Assembly: GCA_015062715.1 (NCBI GenBank)
Contig: SUUD01000037.1
Location: 1-11,822, forward strand
Source: Olsenella sp.
GTDB lineage: Bacteria > Actinomycetota > Coriobacteriia > Coriobacteriales > Atopobiaceae
Length of the DNA: 11,822 nucleotides
Direction of reading: 5' to 3'
Shown here: in pieces, positions 6,646-11,822 of the stretch
How the letters are laid out: the number at the start of each line of letters is the position of its first letter
Position numbering within the stretch: position 1 is the stretch's first letter
Translations under genes and position numbers: made by a program
The notes under the pieces: model-generated
The model's database searches: none
Told to the model about the DNA's origin: nothing
Seen by the model: the letters and a program-made list of their open reading frames with translations, nothing else

Positions 6646-7265
6646 CACAGACCACCTCCCAGGCGGCGCAGCGCGTAGGCGACGGCCTTCTCGGCCGTGG
6701 TGGCGCCGGCCTCCTCGTGGCCCTCGAGCGCCACCGTGACCTCCTGCGGGCTGAAGCCCATGGACAGCAGCGCGGCGGTGACGTCGGCCTCGACGTTGGT
6801 GGGGGCGGCAGCAGAGGGTGCCGCGACGGGCGCGGCGACGACCCCGCGCAGCGCGGGCGACTTGGCGAAGACCTCCTCGAGCTCGACGAGCAGGCGGTTG
6901 GCGAGCTTCTTGCCCACGCCGGGCGTGGTGGCGATGAGGCCGGCGTCCTGGGTGACGACGGCACCGGCCAGCCCCTGCGGGGTGAAGGTGGACAGCACCG
7001 AGAGCGCGAGCGCGGGGCCCACGCCCGAGATGGCGCACAGGCGGTCGAACAGGGCGCGCTCCTCGGCCGTTGCGAAGCCGTAGAGCAGCATGGCGTTGTC
7101 GCGCACCACCATGCGCGCGAGCAGCGTGACGCCGGGCTCGCCGGCGGCCGGAAGCGCCGCCGCCGTGTTGGCCGAGACGCCGAGCTCGTAGCCGACGCCG
7201 TGGACGTCGAGGACCACGTGGCTGGGGGTGGCCTCGACGAGGGTTCCTGTGAGCTGGACGATCAC
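6645..7265 (-). CDS. ruvA: Holliday junction recognition protein RuvA
   Basis: A 206-residue protein that forms tetramers on four-way junctions and loads RuvB. Domain I is the OB fold (about 1-64, including DVHGVGYELGV and RDNAMLLYGF), domain II has two helix-hairpin-helix motifs (SGVGPALAL 80-88 and PGVGKKLANRL 115-125), then a flexible Ala/Pro linker (about 142-157) leads to domain III (158-205) that contacts RuvB. The start is a GTG at 7265: its GTGA overlaps the ruvC stop by four bases, and the product then begins with the canonical IVQLTGTL. An in-frame ATG at 7364 inside ruvC would add 33 unrelated residues and is rejected. The four-base overlap implies translational coupling with RuvC. 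Confidence 0.97.
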   Translation of the reverse strand: MIVQLTGTLVEATPSHVVLDVHGVGYELGVSANTAAALPAAGEPGVTLLARMVVRDNAMLLYGFATAEERALFDRLCAISGVGPALALSVLSTFTPQGLAGAVVTQDAGLIATTPGVGKKLANRLLVELEEVFAKSPALRGVVAAPVAAPSAAAPTNVEADVTAALLSMGFSPQEVTVALEGHEEAGATTAEKAVAYALRRLGGGL

Positions 7266-7810
7266 GGACAGACCGCCTTTCCGCCCGCGCAGGGCTGGTT
7301 GGGTTGCGCCTCGTGGGCGCCTGCGCGCCCCAGGCTCATGGTACGCGAAAGGTTGGCATGGCACACCGCCGCGGCGAGCGCGTCGGCGCAGTGGTCGGGC
7401 TTGGGGTCGTGGTCGAGGGCGAGCACCTGCCGCACCATGTAGGTGACCTGGTGCTTGTCGGCAGAGCCCGTTCCCACCACCGACTGCTTTATCTGCATGG
7501 GCGTGTACTCGCCCACCTCGACGCCAGCCGCCGCGCAGGCCGCCAGGGCAGCGCCGCGGGCGTGCGCCGTCCAGATGGCCGAGCGCACGTTAACGCCAAA
7601 GTAGATGCTCTCGACCGAGACGCACTGCGGCCGATACTCGTCGATGGCACGGGCGACCTGCTCGAAGATGGCCCCCAGGCGGACGTCGAGGGGCTGGTCG
7701 GGCGTGGTGGTTATGCAGTCGTAGGCACGCGCACGGCACACGCCGCCCCGCGTCTCTATGACCGCCCAGCCCGTGTGTGCCAGGCCGGGGTCTATGCCCA
7801 TGATGACCAT
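7262..7810 (-). CDS. ruvC: Crossover junction endonuclease RuvC
   Basis: A 182-residue Holliday junction resolvase. The active site is complete: D7 (GIDPGL), E67 (SVES), and H140 plus D143 in PDHCADALA. Histidine rather than aspartate at the third position matches the Thermus-type active site (E. coli has Asp). The KQSVVGTGSADKHQV segment (108-122) is the conserved DNA-contacting region. The tail beyond about 158 (GRAGAHEAQP and onward) is longer than in E. coli and looks disordered. The ATG at 7810 has GGAGG four bases upstream; an internal ATG three codons later is less well placed. It is the first gene of the ruv operon, and a LexA-type box lies 34 bases upstream, so induction by DNA damage is likely. 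Confidence 0.97.
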   Translation of the reverse strand: MVIMGIDPGLAHTGWAVIETRGGVCRARAYDCITTTPDQPLDVRLGAIFEQVARAIDEYRPQCVSVESIYFGVNVRSAIWTAHARGAALAACAAAGVEVGEYTPMQIKQSVVGTGSADKHQVTYMVRQVLALDHDPKPDHCADALAAAVCHANLSRTMSLGRAGAHEAQPNQPCAGGKAVCP

Positions 7811-7843
7811 GCGACCTCCGGAAGCCAGGCCTATCCCATGTCT

Positions 7844-7857
7844 CGAACACCCGTTCT
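7844..7857 (-). promoter_or_regulatory. LexA (SOS) operator of the ruvCAB operon
   Basis: CGAAC (7844-7848), four bases, then GTTCT (7853-7857): a perfect GAAC-N4-GTTC core as in the Gram-positive and actinobacterial SOS box. It lies 34 bases upstream of the ruvC start. The minus-strand reading TAGAAC overlaps it and could be the -10, so LexA would cover the promoter. ruvCAB being SOS-controlled is established in several bacteria; LexA binding here is inference. Confidence 0.75.
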
Positions 7858-7978
7858 AGGGTACCACAGACAGGTCCTCACGGCACCGCAAATGGGAACC
7901 TCTCACTATCTTCTCGGGCATATCGGGAGCCCACGCGTTCTAGAATTGGTGGCAGGACGGGGTCAGTAAGGAGGGCAT

Positions 7979-8812
7979 ATGGGTGAGGACGGGCTCGTCA
8001 AGATCTCCGAAATGGCCGCGCTGCATGGCATCTCTCGGCAGGCGCTCATCCTCTACGACAAGAACGACCTGCTCAAGCCCGTCCGCATCGCCGAGAACGG
8101 TTATCGCTACTACTCGCTGAGCCAGATTCCGCGCCTGCGCATGATCTGCCTGCTCAAGTCGATGGGCGTGCCCCTCTCGCAGGTGGCGTCGTTTTTGGAC
8201 AGCCCCACGACCGAGATGATGAACGAGGTCCTGGCAAGGCGCACCGCCGAGATCGACGCCGAGATCGAGCGGCTGCGCACCCAGCAGGCCGACATCGCCC
8301 AGTACTCCGAGAACTTCGAGCACATCGACACCTTCGAGCGTGCCATCGACATACCGTCCATCGAGTGGCTTCCCGAGCGCAAGGTCATCTTCTCCCCCTA
8401 CCCCACCAACGAGATGGACCACAAGACCCTGCACCTCGCCCTCATGGATGCCTGGGGCTCGCTCATCGACGCGGGCATGGTCCCGTCGCTGGGCTTTGGG
8501 TCCATGCTGCGCATCGATGCCATCGACGGGGACGAGCCGCTCACCGGGGCCGGAAGCATCGTGTTCCTCCCCCGCGACGTGCCGATAGAGGGCGCGGAGG
8601 TCCGCACCATCCCCGCAGGCGAGTATGCCGTCATGTACAAGCGGGCCATGCCCTACGACGTGGAGCCCGCCCGCAGGCTGCTGGCCTGGATGCGCGAGCA
8701 CGACCTCAAGCCCGCCCATCACGTCATCGACCGCTGCCTGCTCGACGCGACCTTCTACGACGACCGGTCGACGGCAGACTTCTGCCGCCTCGCCATCCGC
8801 ATCGCCAACTGA
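7979..8812 (+). CDS. MerR-family transcriptional regulator with GyrI-like effector domain
   Basis: A 277-residue cytoplasmic DNA-binding protein, the only plus-strand gene. The winged helix-turn-helix spans about 6-75, with KISEMAALHGISRQALILYD (8-27) as the recognition unit and GYRYYS (41-46) in the wing. A coiled-coil dimerisation helix follows (about 77-110: MMNEVLARRTAEIDAEIERLR). Residues about 125-277 fit a GyrI-like/AraC effector-binding fold (IPAGEYAVMYKRAMPY, 211-226), as in BmrR/BltR multidrug sensors that bind small hydrophobic ligands. The ATG at 7979 has AAGGAGG six bases upstream, and TAGAAT (7941-7946) is a possible -10. MerR proteins usually control a neighbouring gene; the neighbours here are ruvC (divergent) and the luxR-type gene (convergent), and no efflux pump is in the window, so the target is unknown. 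Confidence 0.9.
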   Translation: MGEDGLVKISEMAALHGISRQALILYDKNDLLKPVRIAENGYRYYSLSQIPRLRMICLLKSMGVPLSQVASFLDSPTTEMMNEVLARRTAEIDAEIERLRTQQADIAQYSENFEHIDTFERAIDIPSIEWLPERKVIFSPYPTNEMDHKTLHLALMDAWGSLIDAGMVPSLGFGSMLRIDAIDGDEPLTGAGSIVFLPRDVPIEGAEVRTIPAGEYAVMYKRAMPYDVEPARRLLAWMREHDLKPAHHVIDRCLLDATFYDDRSTADFCRLAIRIAN

Positions 8813-8837
8813 GGCCCGGCCGGCCCGCGCATGATGA

Positions 8838-8904
8838 GACGCCGCCCGCGATGACGGCCCCCGACAGTTTGGCGTGCCAGGGGACCGTCCTCGTGGGCGG
8901 CGTC
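8838..8904. repeat. 67-base two-step inverted repeat (REP-like hairpin) downstream of the merR-type gene
   Basis: GACGCCGCCC (8838-8847) pairs perfectly with GGGCGGCGTC (8895-8904). After symmetric five-base internal loops, GACGG (8853-8857) pairs with CCGTC (8885-8889), one C/A mismatch follows, then CCCC (8859-8862) pairs with GGGG (8880-8883). The 17-base loop contains the small palindrome TGGCGTGCCA. It starts 25 bases past the stop at 8812 and could stop transcription or slow 3' decay, but no T-tract follows. The GGGGACxGTC core is like repetitive extragenic palindromes; copies elsewhere in the genome cannot be checked here. Confidence 0.6.
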
Positions 8905-9045
8905 TTGCGGGAAGCTTGCCTCCTCACGCAAGTCGGACCGCCCCCCTCGCTCCTCACGCAAAGCGTGCCAAGGTAGCCGTGAAGTTTGGTACGTCCCGCG
9001 CAAGGAGTCGGACGATCTGGTCTGTTCCGCGTAAGGGGCCGCTCT
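8905..9045. repeat. Degenerate GC-rich direct repeats between the merR- and luxR-type genes
   Basis: No gene is visible here. TCCTCACGCAA occurs at 8921-8931 and 8951-8961, AGTCGGAC at 8931-8938 and 9006-9013, and related CGCAAG/CGTAAG words recur at about 30-base steps up to 9034. CACGC-AAA-GCGTG (8955-8967) is a small hairpin. The words look like remnants of a dispersed intergenic repeat family or of a decayed mobile element; no coding remnant was recognised. Confidence 0.45.
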
Positions 9046-9056
9046 GGGGGCGCCGG

Positions 9057-9362
9057 TCAGGCACCAAGCGCGAGCGCCAGCTGGGTGCGGCTCTCGTAGC
9101 CGCCCTTGTCCATGATGTTCGAAACGTGGCGCTTGACCGTCCCCTCGGATATGCCCAGCTCCACCGCGATGCGGCGGTTGGTCCAGCCACGCCGCACGAG
9201 GTGTGCCACCTCCTGCTCGCGCTCGGAGAGAGCGGCCGTGCGGGTGACCTGCGCCCCCAGGGCGCGCAGCTGGCTCTCCACCGCGCTCGGCGACGAGACG
9301 GGCACCACGACGCGCATCACGCGGCTGCCGTCGCGATAGGTGATTTCCATGGTGGGGCTCAT
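9057..9362 (-). CDS. Small LuxR-type helix-turn-helix regulator
   Basis: A 101-residue protein consisting of a short N-terminal segment (about 1-43, two likely beta strands and a helix) and a complete LuxR/GerE DNA-binding domain (about 44-100). The four-helix signature is intact: LSEREQEVAHLV (45-56), G59, NRRIAVELGIS (62-72) and GTVKRHVSNIMDK (74-86). There is no receiver, autoinducer-binding or membrane domain, so any signal must come from elsewhere or act on the short N-terminus; it resembles GerE-like solo regulators. The ATG at 9362 has AAGGAG about seven bases upstream; M5 is a possible alternative start. It lies 82 bases after the permease gene on the same strand behind a hairpin, and no promoter is evident in that gap, so it is probably read through from the permease. 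Its likely target is the upstream decarboxylase/permease cluster (inference). Confidence 0.85.
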   Translation of the reverse strand: MSPTMEITYRDGSRVMRVVVPVSSPSAVESQLRALGAQVTRTAALSEREQEVAHLVRRGWTNRRIAVELGISEGTVKRHVSNIMDKGGYESRTQLALALGA

Positions 9363-9395
9363 GCACGTCTCCTTCTCGTCGCTCGGTGGCAGGGC

Positions 9396-9431
9396 AAGGA
9401 AAGGACCCCGGCAGAAGGACCTGCCGGGGTC
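9396..9431 (-). terminator. Intrinsic terminator (probably partial) after the permease gene
   Basis: GACCCCGGCAG pairs perfectly with CTGCCGGGGTC (9421-9431 with 9404-9414, 11 pairs, six-base loop). On the minus strand it is followed by CTTTCCTTG, a mixed U-rich tract. It lies between the permease stop (9445) and the LuxR-type gene start (9362), so regulator output would depend on read-through. Confidence 0.75.
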
Positions 9432-9444
9432 GCGAGGGGCAATC

Positions 9445-10836
9445 TTACATGAGGCCCAGGACGTGGAACCAGACGGCCTCGACCAGGGTGGTCAGGAACA
9501 CGACCACGGTCAGGGGAATGCCCATCTTCATGGTCTCGGTGGCGCTGTAGCCGCCGGCGTCCTTGCCCACGCCGACCAGGATGGCCAGGTTGTGGAAGGG
9601 CAGGACGTAGTGGATGTTGATGGCGGAGAAGACCATCATCGCGATGGCGGTGGGGCTGATGCCGGAGCCGGCGGTGAAGGTCAGGAACGCGGGGATGCAG
9701 ATGCCCAGGACGGCCATGACCGAGCCCATGAACATGTGGATGACCACGGTGATGACGGTGATGAGCAGGGTGAGGACGAAGATGTTGGAGGGGACGGAGG
9801 CCGGGAGCAGGACGCTCGCGATGAACTGGTTCATGCCGGTCTCGCCACCGACGGTGCCGATGCCCATGGCGGCGGTCAGGAAGACCAGGGTGTTCATGGG
9901 AACGGTGTTCCAGTCGCCGGGCTTGAGGACCTCGCCGATGTAGGGCAGGGCCATGAGGGCGCCGATGAGCAGGGTCACGAAGCCGATGGACAGGCCGGTC
10001 ATGGAGCCGGTGAGCCACAGGCAGACGGCGATGGCGATCCACACGATGACGCGCTTCTCGGTGACGGAGAGGGTGCCGAGCTCGTCGGCCTTGGCCTGGA
10101 CCTCGGCCTTGTTGATCTCGATCTCGCGCTCGGGCTTGAAGAGGAGCAGGTTGAGGAAGAGCGTGCCCAGCGTGGCGACGAGCATGGGGACGCACATGGT
10201 GATCATCCAGCCGAAGTAGGACAGGTCGCCACCCTCGCAGTAGGAGGCCACCAGCGGGCCGAGCGTGGAGTCGCCGGTGATGAGGAACATGCCGGTGGGG
10301 GCAGCGGCGGCAAAGACGGTGAAGCCGATCTTGACCTTGTCGGCCTCGGACATCTTGGCGGCGTCGCAGACGACCATCATGACCGCGAGGAGCATGAAGC
10401 AGCGCGGGAAGGGGTGCGGGATGAGGATCGAGAGGACGAGCGAGATGATGTAGATCCAGATGATGAGGGACTTCCAGTTGTGGATGAACTTGATGGCGAA
10501 CCAGTAGGCGATGCGCTCGCCGAGGCCGGAGCTCTTGACGCCCGCAGCGATGAGGTAGGCGCCGATGACCATCCACATGTTCATCGTCGTCCAGGACCTG
10601 AAGACGACGGAGGGCTCCGCCACCTTGAACAGGACGAGCAGGGCCAGGTAGATGGCCGAGATGTAGGCCGGCTGGGCGACGCCGCAGGCCCAGAAGACGA
10701 CCGTCATGAGGGTGAGGGCGAGGCACTGCTGGCCCTGCATGGAGATCTCGGCGAGGTTGTTGAGCGGGGCGAACCAGATGAGCACGCCGACCAGGATGCC
10801 GGCAATGAGGCCGATGCCCTTCTTATCGAGCTTCAT
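9445..10836 (-). CDS. SLC13/DASS-like anion permease
   Basis: A 463-residue polytopic membrane protein with about 11-12 hydrophobic segments (for example 8-24, 40-70, 84-100, 122-141, 147-158, 170-188, 207-233, 263-276, 283-298, 315-330, 352-380, 397-423 and 439-458). Layout, a long polar loop near the middle (about 235-262) and LPFHNLAILV (412-421) in place of the TPPNAIV motif fit the DASS (SLC13, Na_sulph_symp) group of carboxylate, sulfate and aromatic acid transporters. The two SNT signatures that bind Na and the substrate carboxylate are not recognisable: IPHPFPRC (139-146) and FMGSVMA (369-375) stand in their place. The ATG at 10836 has GAGGAA about eight bases upstream. It follows the UbiD-type gene on the same strand, suggesting import of the acid that enzyme decarboxylates, or acid/product exchange. 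Family fairly sure; substrate inferred. Confidence 0.8.
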   Translation of the reverse strand: MKLDKKGIGLIAGILVGVLIWFAPLNNLAEISMQGQQCLALTLMTVVFWACGVAQPAYISAIYLALLVLFKVAEPSVVFRSWTTMNMWMVIGAYLIAAGVKSSGLGERIAYWFAIKFIHNWKSLIIWIYIISLVLSILIPHPFPRCFMLLAVMMVVCDAAKMSEADKVKIGFTVFAAAAPTGMFLITGDSTLGPLVASYCEGGDLSYFGWMITMCVPMLVATLGTLFLNLLLFKPEREIEINKAEVQAKADELGTLSVTEKRVIVWIAIAVCLWLTGSMTGLSIGFVTLLIGALMALPYIGEVLKPGDWNTVPMNTLVFLTAAMGIGTVGGETGMNQFIASVLLPASVPSNIFVLTLLITVITVVIHMFMGSVMAVLGICIPAFLTFTAGSGISPTAIAMMVFSAINIHYVLPFHNLAILVGVGKDAGGYSATETMKMGIPLTVVVFLTTLVEAVWFHVLGLM

Positions 10837-10870
10837 GAGTCATTCCTCGTTTCTTTTGCACACGAACGCC

Positions 10871-10883
10871 CATGGGTCCCATG
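10871..10883. promoter_or_regulatory. Perfect 13-base palindrome in the permease leader, possible operator
   Basis: CATGGGTCCCATG has six-base arms around one central base and lies 35 bases upstream of the permease start. A nearby GCGATCGC-like palindrome (10891-10898) flanks it. It could be a binding site for the local LuxR-type regulator, whose family favours inverted repeats of this scale, but no binding consensus was recognised. Confidence 0.35.
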
Positions 10884-10942
10884 TCCCCGTGCGATCGCGT
10901 GAGTTGTAAAGCAGCAGGATGGCCAAGAAAGGCCACAAGGGT

Positions 10943-10979
10943 GCCCGGAGCGCACGGTCATCGGGCGTGCGCTCCGGGC
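10943..10979 (-). terminator. 14-bp perfect hairpin between the decarboxylase and permease genes
   Basis: GCCCGGAGCGCACG (10943-10956) pairs perfectly with CGTGCGCTCCGGGC (10966-10979) around a nine-base loop, starting 16 bases past the decarboxylase stop. On the minus strand it is followed by ACCCTTGTGG, with no real T-tract, so it may stabilise the upstream message or pause polymerase rather than terminate fully. A smaller GGCC-AAGAAA-GGCC stem (10921-10934) lies just beyond. Confidence 0.6.
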
Positions 10980-10994
10980 CGGAGGGAGGGGTCC

Positions 10995-11822
10995 TTACAC
11001 GTTGAGCTCGGCGGCCCACTTCTCCTTGTCGATCTCCATGAACTGCGAGCGGATGAACTTGTTCTTCAGGTTGAACGGCACGGTGCAGTCGTAGATGACC
11101 TTGCAGGCGATGCCGTGCTCGCGGATGGAGCCGGACATGCTGTTGTCGTTGGACGGGTCGAGCACGTGGCAGTGGCAGCCGGGGATGGTGATGATGTCGG
11201 TGTCGGCCTGGAAGCGGGTGGTCATGGCCCACATGACGTCGTTCATGTCGAAGATGTCGACGTCCTCATCGACCAGGAAGACCTCCTTGAGCTCGCCGAA
11301 GGCGGAGAAGGCCAGCATGGCGGCGTTGCGCTGACGGCCCTCGTCGGAGGCAGCGGACTTCTTGAACTGCAGGATGGCGCAGAACTTGCCGCCGCCGCAG
11401 GGAGCCGCGTGGACGTTGAGCAGACGTCCCGGCATGGCGGTGTTGACCATCTTGTAGATCGAGGCCTCGGTGGGGATGCCGGCCATGGAGACGTGCTCGT
11501 GCGACGGGCCGATGCAGGACTCCATGATCGGGTGCAGGCGGGTGGTGACGGCGGTCACGTTGATGACCGGGCAGACCTTGGCGCCGCCGGTGTAGCCGGG
11601 GAACTCGGGCATGGCGTAGCCGAAGCCGTTGGTGTCCTCGTTGACCATCTCGGTGGCGGACAGGTAGCCCTCGATGACGTACTCGGCGTTGGCGATGCAC
11701 TTCTGCGGGATGGTCAGGCAGTTGGCCAGCTCGACGCCCTTGCCGCGGATGGCGCCGGCAATCTGGAGCTCGTTGTAGCCGAGCGGCGTGGTGGGCGCCT
11801 CAAAGCCGCAGCACATGTAGAC
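10995..11822 (-). CDS. UbiD-family non-oxidative aromatic acid decarboxylase, LpdC-like (5' end outside window)
   Basis: The C-terminal 275 residues of a protein that is usually about 490. UbiD enzymes use prenylated FMN to remove CO2 from aromatic or unsaturated acids. Family landmarks are TTPLGYNELQIAGAIRG (11-27), the glutamate-rich AEYVIEG (46-52) in the region holding the catalytic acids, MPEFPGYTG (71-79), SHEHVSMAGIPTEASI (107-122), VDEDVDIFDMNDV (184-196) and TRFQAD (202-207). These blocks match closely, from memory, the Lactobacillus plantarum gallate decarboxylase LpdC, more than ubiquinone-pathway UbiD, and an organism like this would not make ubiquinone. Gallate or protocatechuate (3,4-dihydroxybenzoate) are plausible substrates, unproven. 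A UbiX-type flavin prenyltransferase would be needed and is not in the window. The permease gene follows 158 bases downstream on the same strand. Confidence 0.88.
   Translation of the reverse strand, partial: VYMCCGFEAPTTPLGYNELQIAGAIRGKGVELANCLTIPQKCIANAEYVIEGYLSATEMVNEDTNGFGYAMPEFPGYTGGAKVCPVINVTAVTTRLHPIMESCIGPSHEHVSMAGIPTEASIYKMVNTAMPGRLLNVHAAPCGGGKFCAILQFKKSAASDEGRQRNAAMLAFSAFGELKEVFLVDEDVDIFDMNDVMWAMTTRFQADTDIITIPGCHCHVLDPSNDNSMSGSIREHGIACKVIYDCTVPFNLKNKFIRSQFMEIDKEKWAAELNV

Noticed and set aside
5236..6678. Plus-strand open frame of about 480 codons opposite ruvB
   Set aside because: It covers an unmistakable ruvB and the 131-residue gene on the other strand; composition is that of a GC-rich antisense frame and no domain is recognisable.
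7930..7946. Second LexA half-site (CGTTCTAG) before the merR-type gene
   Set aside because: The word matches the right arm of the SOS box at 7844-7857, but the bases four positions upstream read GCCC rather than GAAC, so there is no operator.
7979..8812. MerR-type gene as regulator of a drug efflux pump
   Set aside because: The effector domain is of the multidrug-sensing kind, but there is no transporter next to it other than the DASS-like permease, which is convergent and separated by the repeat block.
8905..9045. CRISPR array
   Set aside because: The repeats are short, imperfect and unevenly spaced, without uniform spacers or cas genes nearby.
9340..10902. Plus-strand open frame of about 520 codons opposite the permease
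   Set aside because: Its product is an Asp/Gly/His/Glu-rich low-complexity string typical of the antisense frame of a GC-rich gene, and the minus-strand frame encodes a clear membrane protein with a good ribosome binding site.

Overview
The window comes from a GC-rich bacterium. Gene content and protein style (Sapep-type M20 dipeptidases in tandem, ruvCAB, a small CspA, a solo LuxR-type HTH protein, an SLC13-like permease, a UbiD/LpdC decarboxylase) fit an anaerobic gut or oral actinobacterium of the class Coriobacteriia (Olsenella/Atopobium-like). This is inference from protein character and GC content; there is no rRNA here to confirm it. All genes but one lie on the minus strand, so the window reads naturally from right to left.

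Layout from high to low coordinates. (a) 9057-11822 is a three-gene minus-strand cluster: the C-terminal 275 residues of a UbiD-family decarboxylase very like gallate decarboxylase LpdC, then a 463-residue SLC13/DASS-like permease, then a 101-residue protein that is little more than a LuxR-type DNA-binding domain. Strong hairpins separate each pair of genes. The working reading is uptake and non-oxidative decarboxylation of an aromatic acid with a local regulator. (b) 8813-9056 is non-coding and holds a 67-base two-step inverted repeat followed by degenerate GC-rich direct repeats. (c) 7979-8812 is the only plus-strand gene, a MerR-family regulator with a GyrI-like effector domain, divergent from the next block. 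(d) 5191-7810 is ruvC-ruvA-ruvB plus a 131-residue helical protein, all overlapping or 3 bases apart, with a perfect GAAC-N4-GTTC LexA-type operator just upstream of ruvC and an intrinsic terminator after the last gene. (e) 3996-4961 holds a cold-shock protein gene, a very strong UUCG-loop terminator, and a HAD phosphatase gene with almost no room for its own promoter. (f) 858-3884 holds two tandem paralogous M20 (PepV/Sapep-type) dipeptidases of 476 and 477 residues, each followed by a hairpin. (g) 1-577 is the N-terminal, membrane-anchored sensory part of a signalling protein cut by the window edge.

Most of the window is core metabolism, DNA repair and stress genes. The part most likely to hold something new is the right end: the decarboxylase/permease/LuxR cluster, whose permease lacks both SNT signatures of its family, and the structured repeat region beside it. 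No CRISPR array, tRNA, rRNA, insertion sequence or phage gene was seen.
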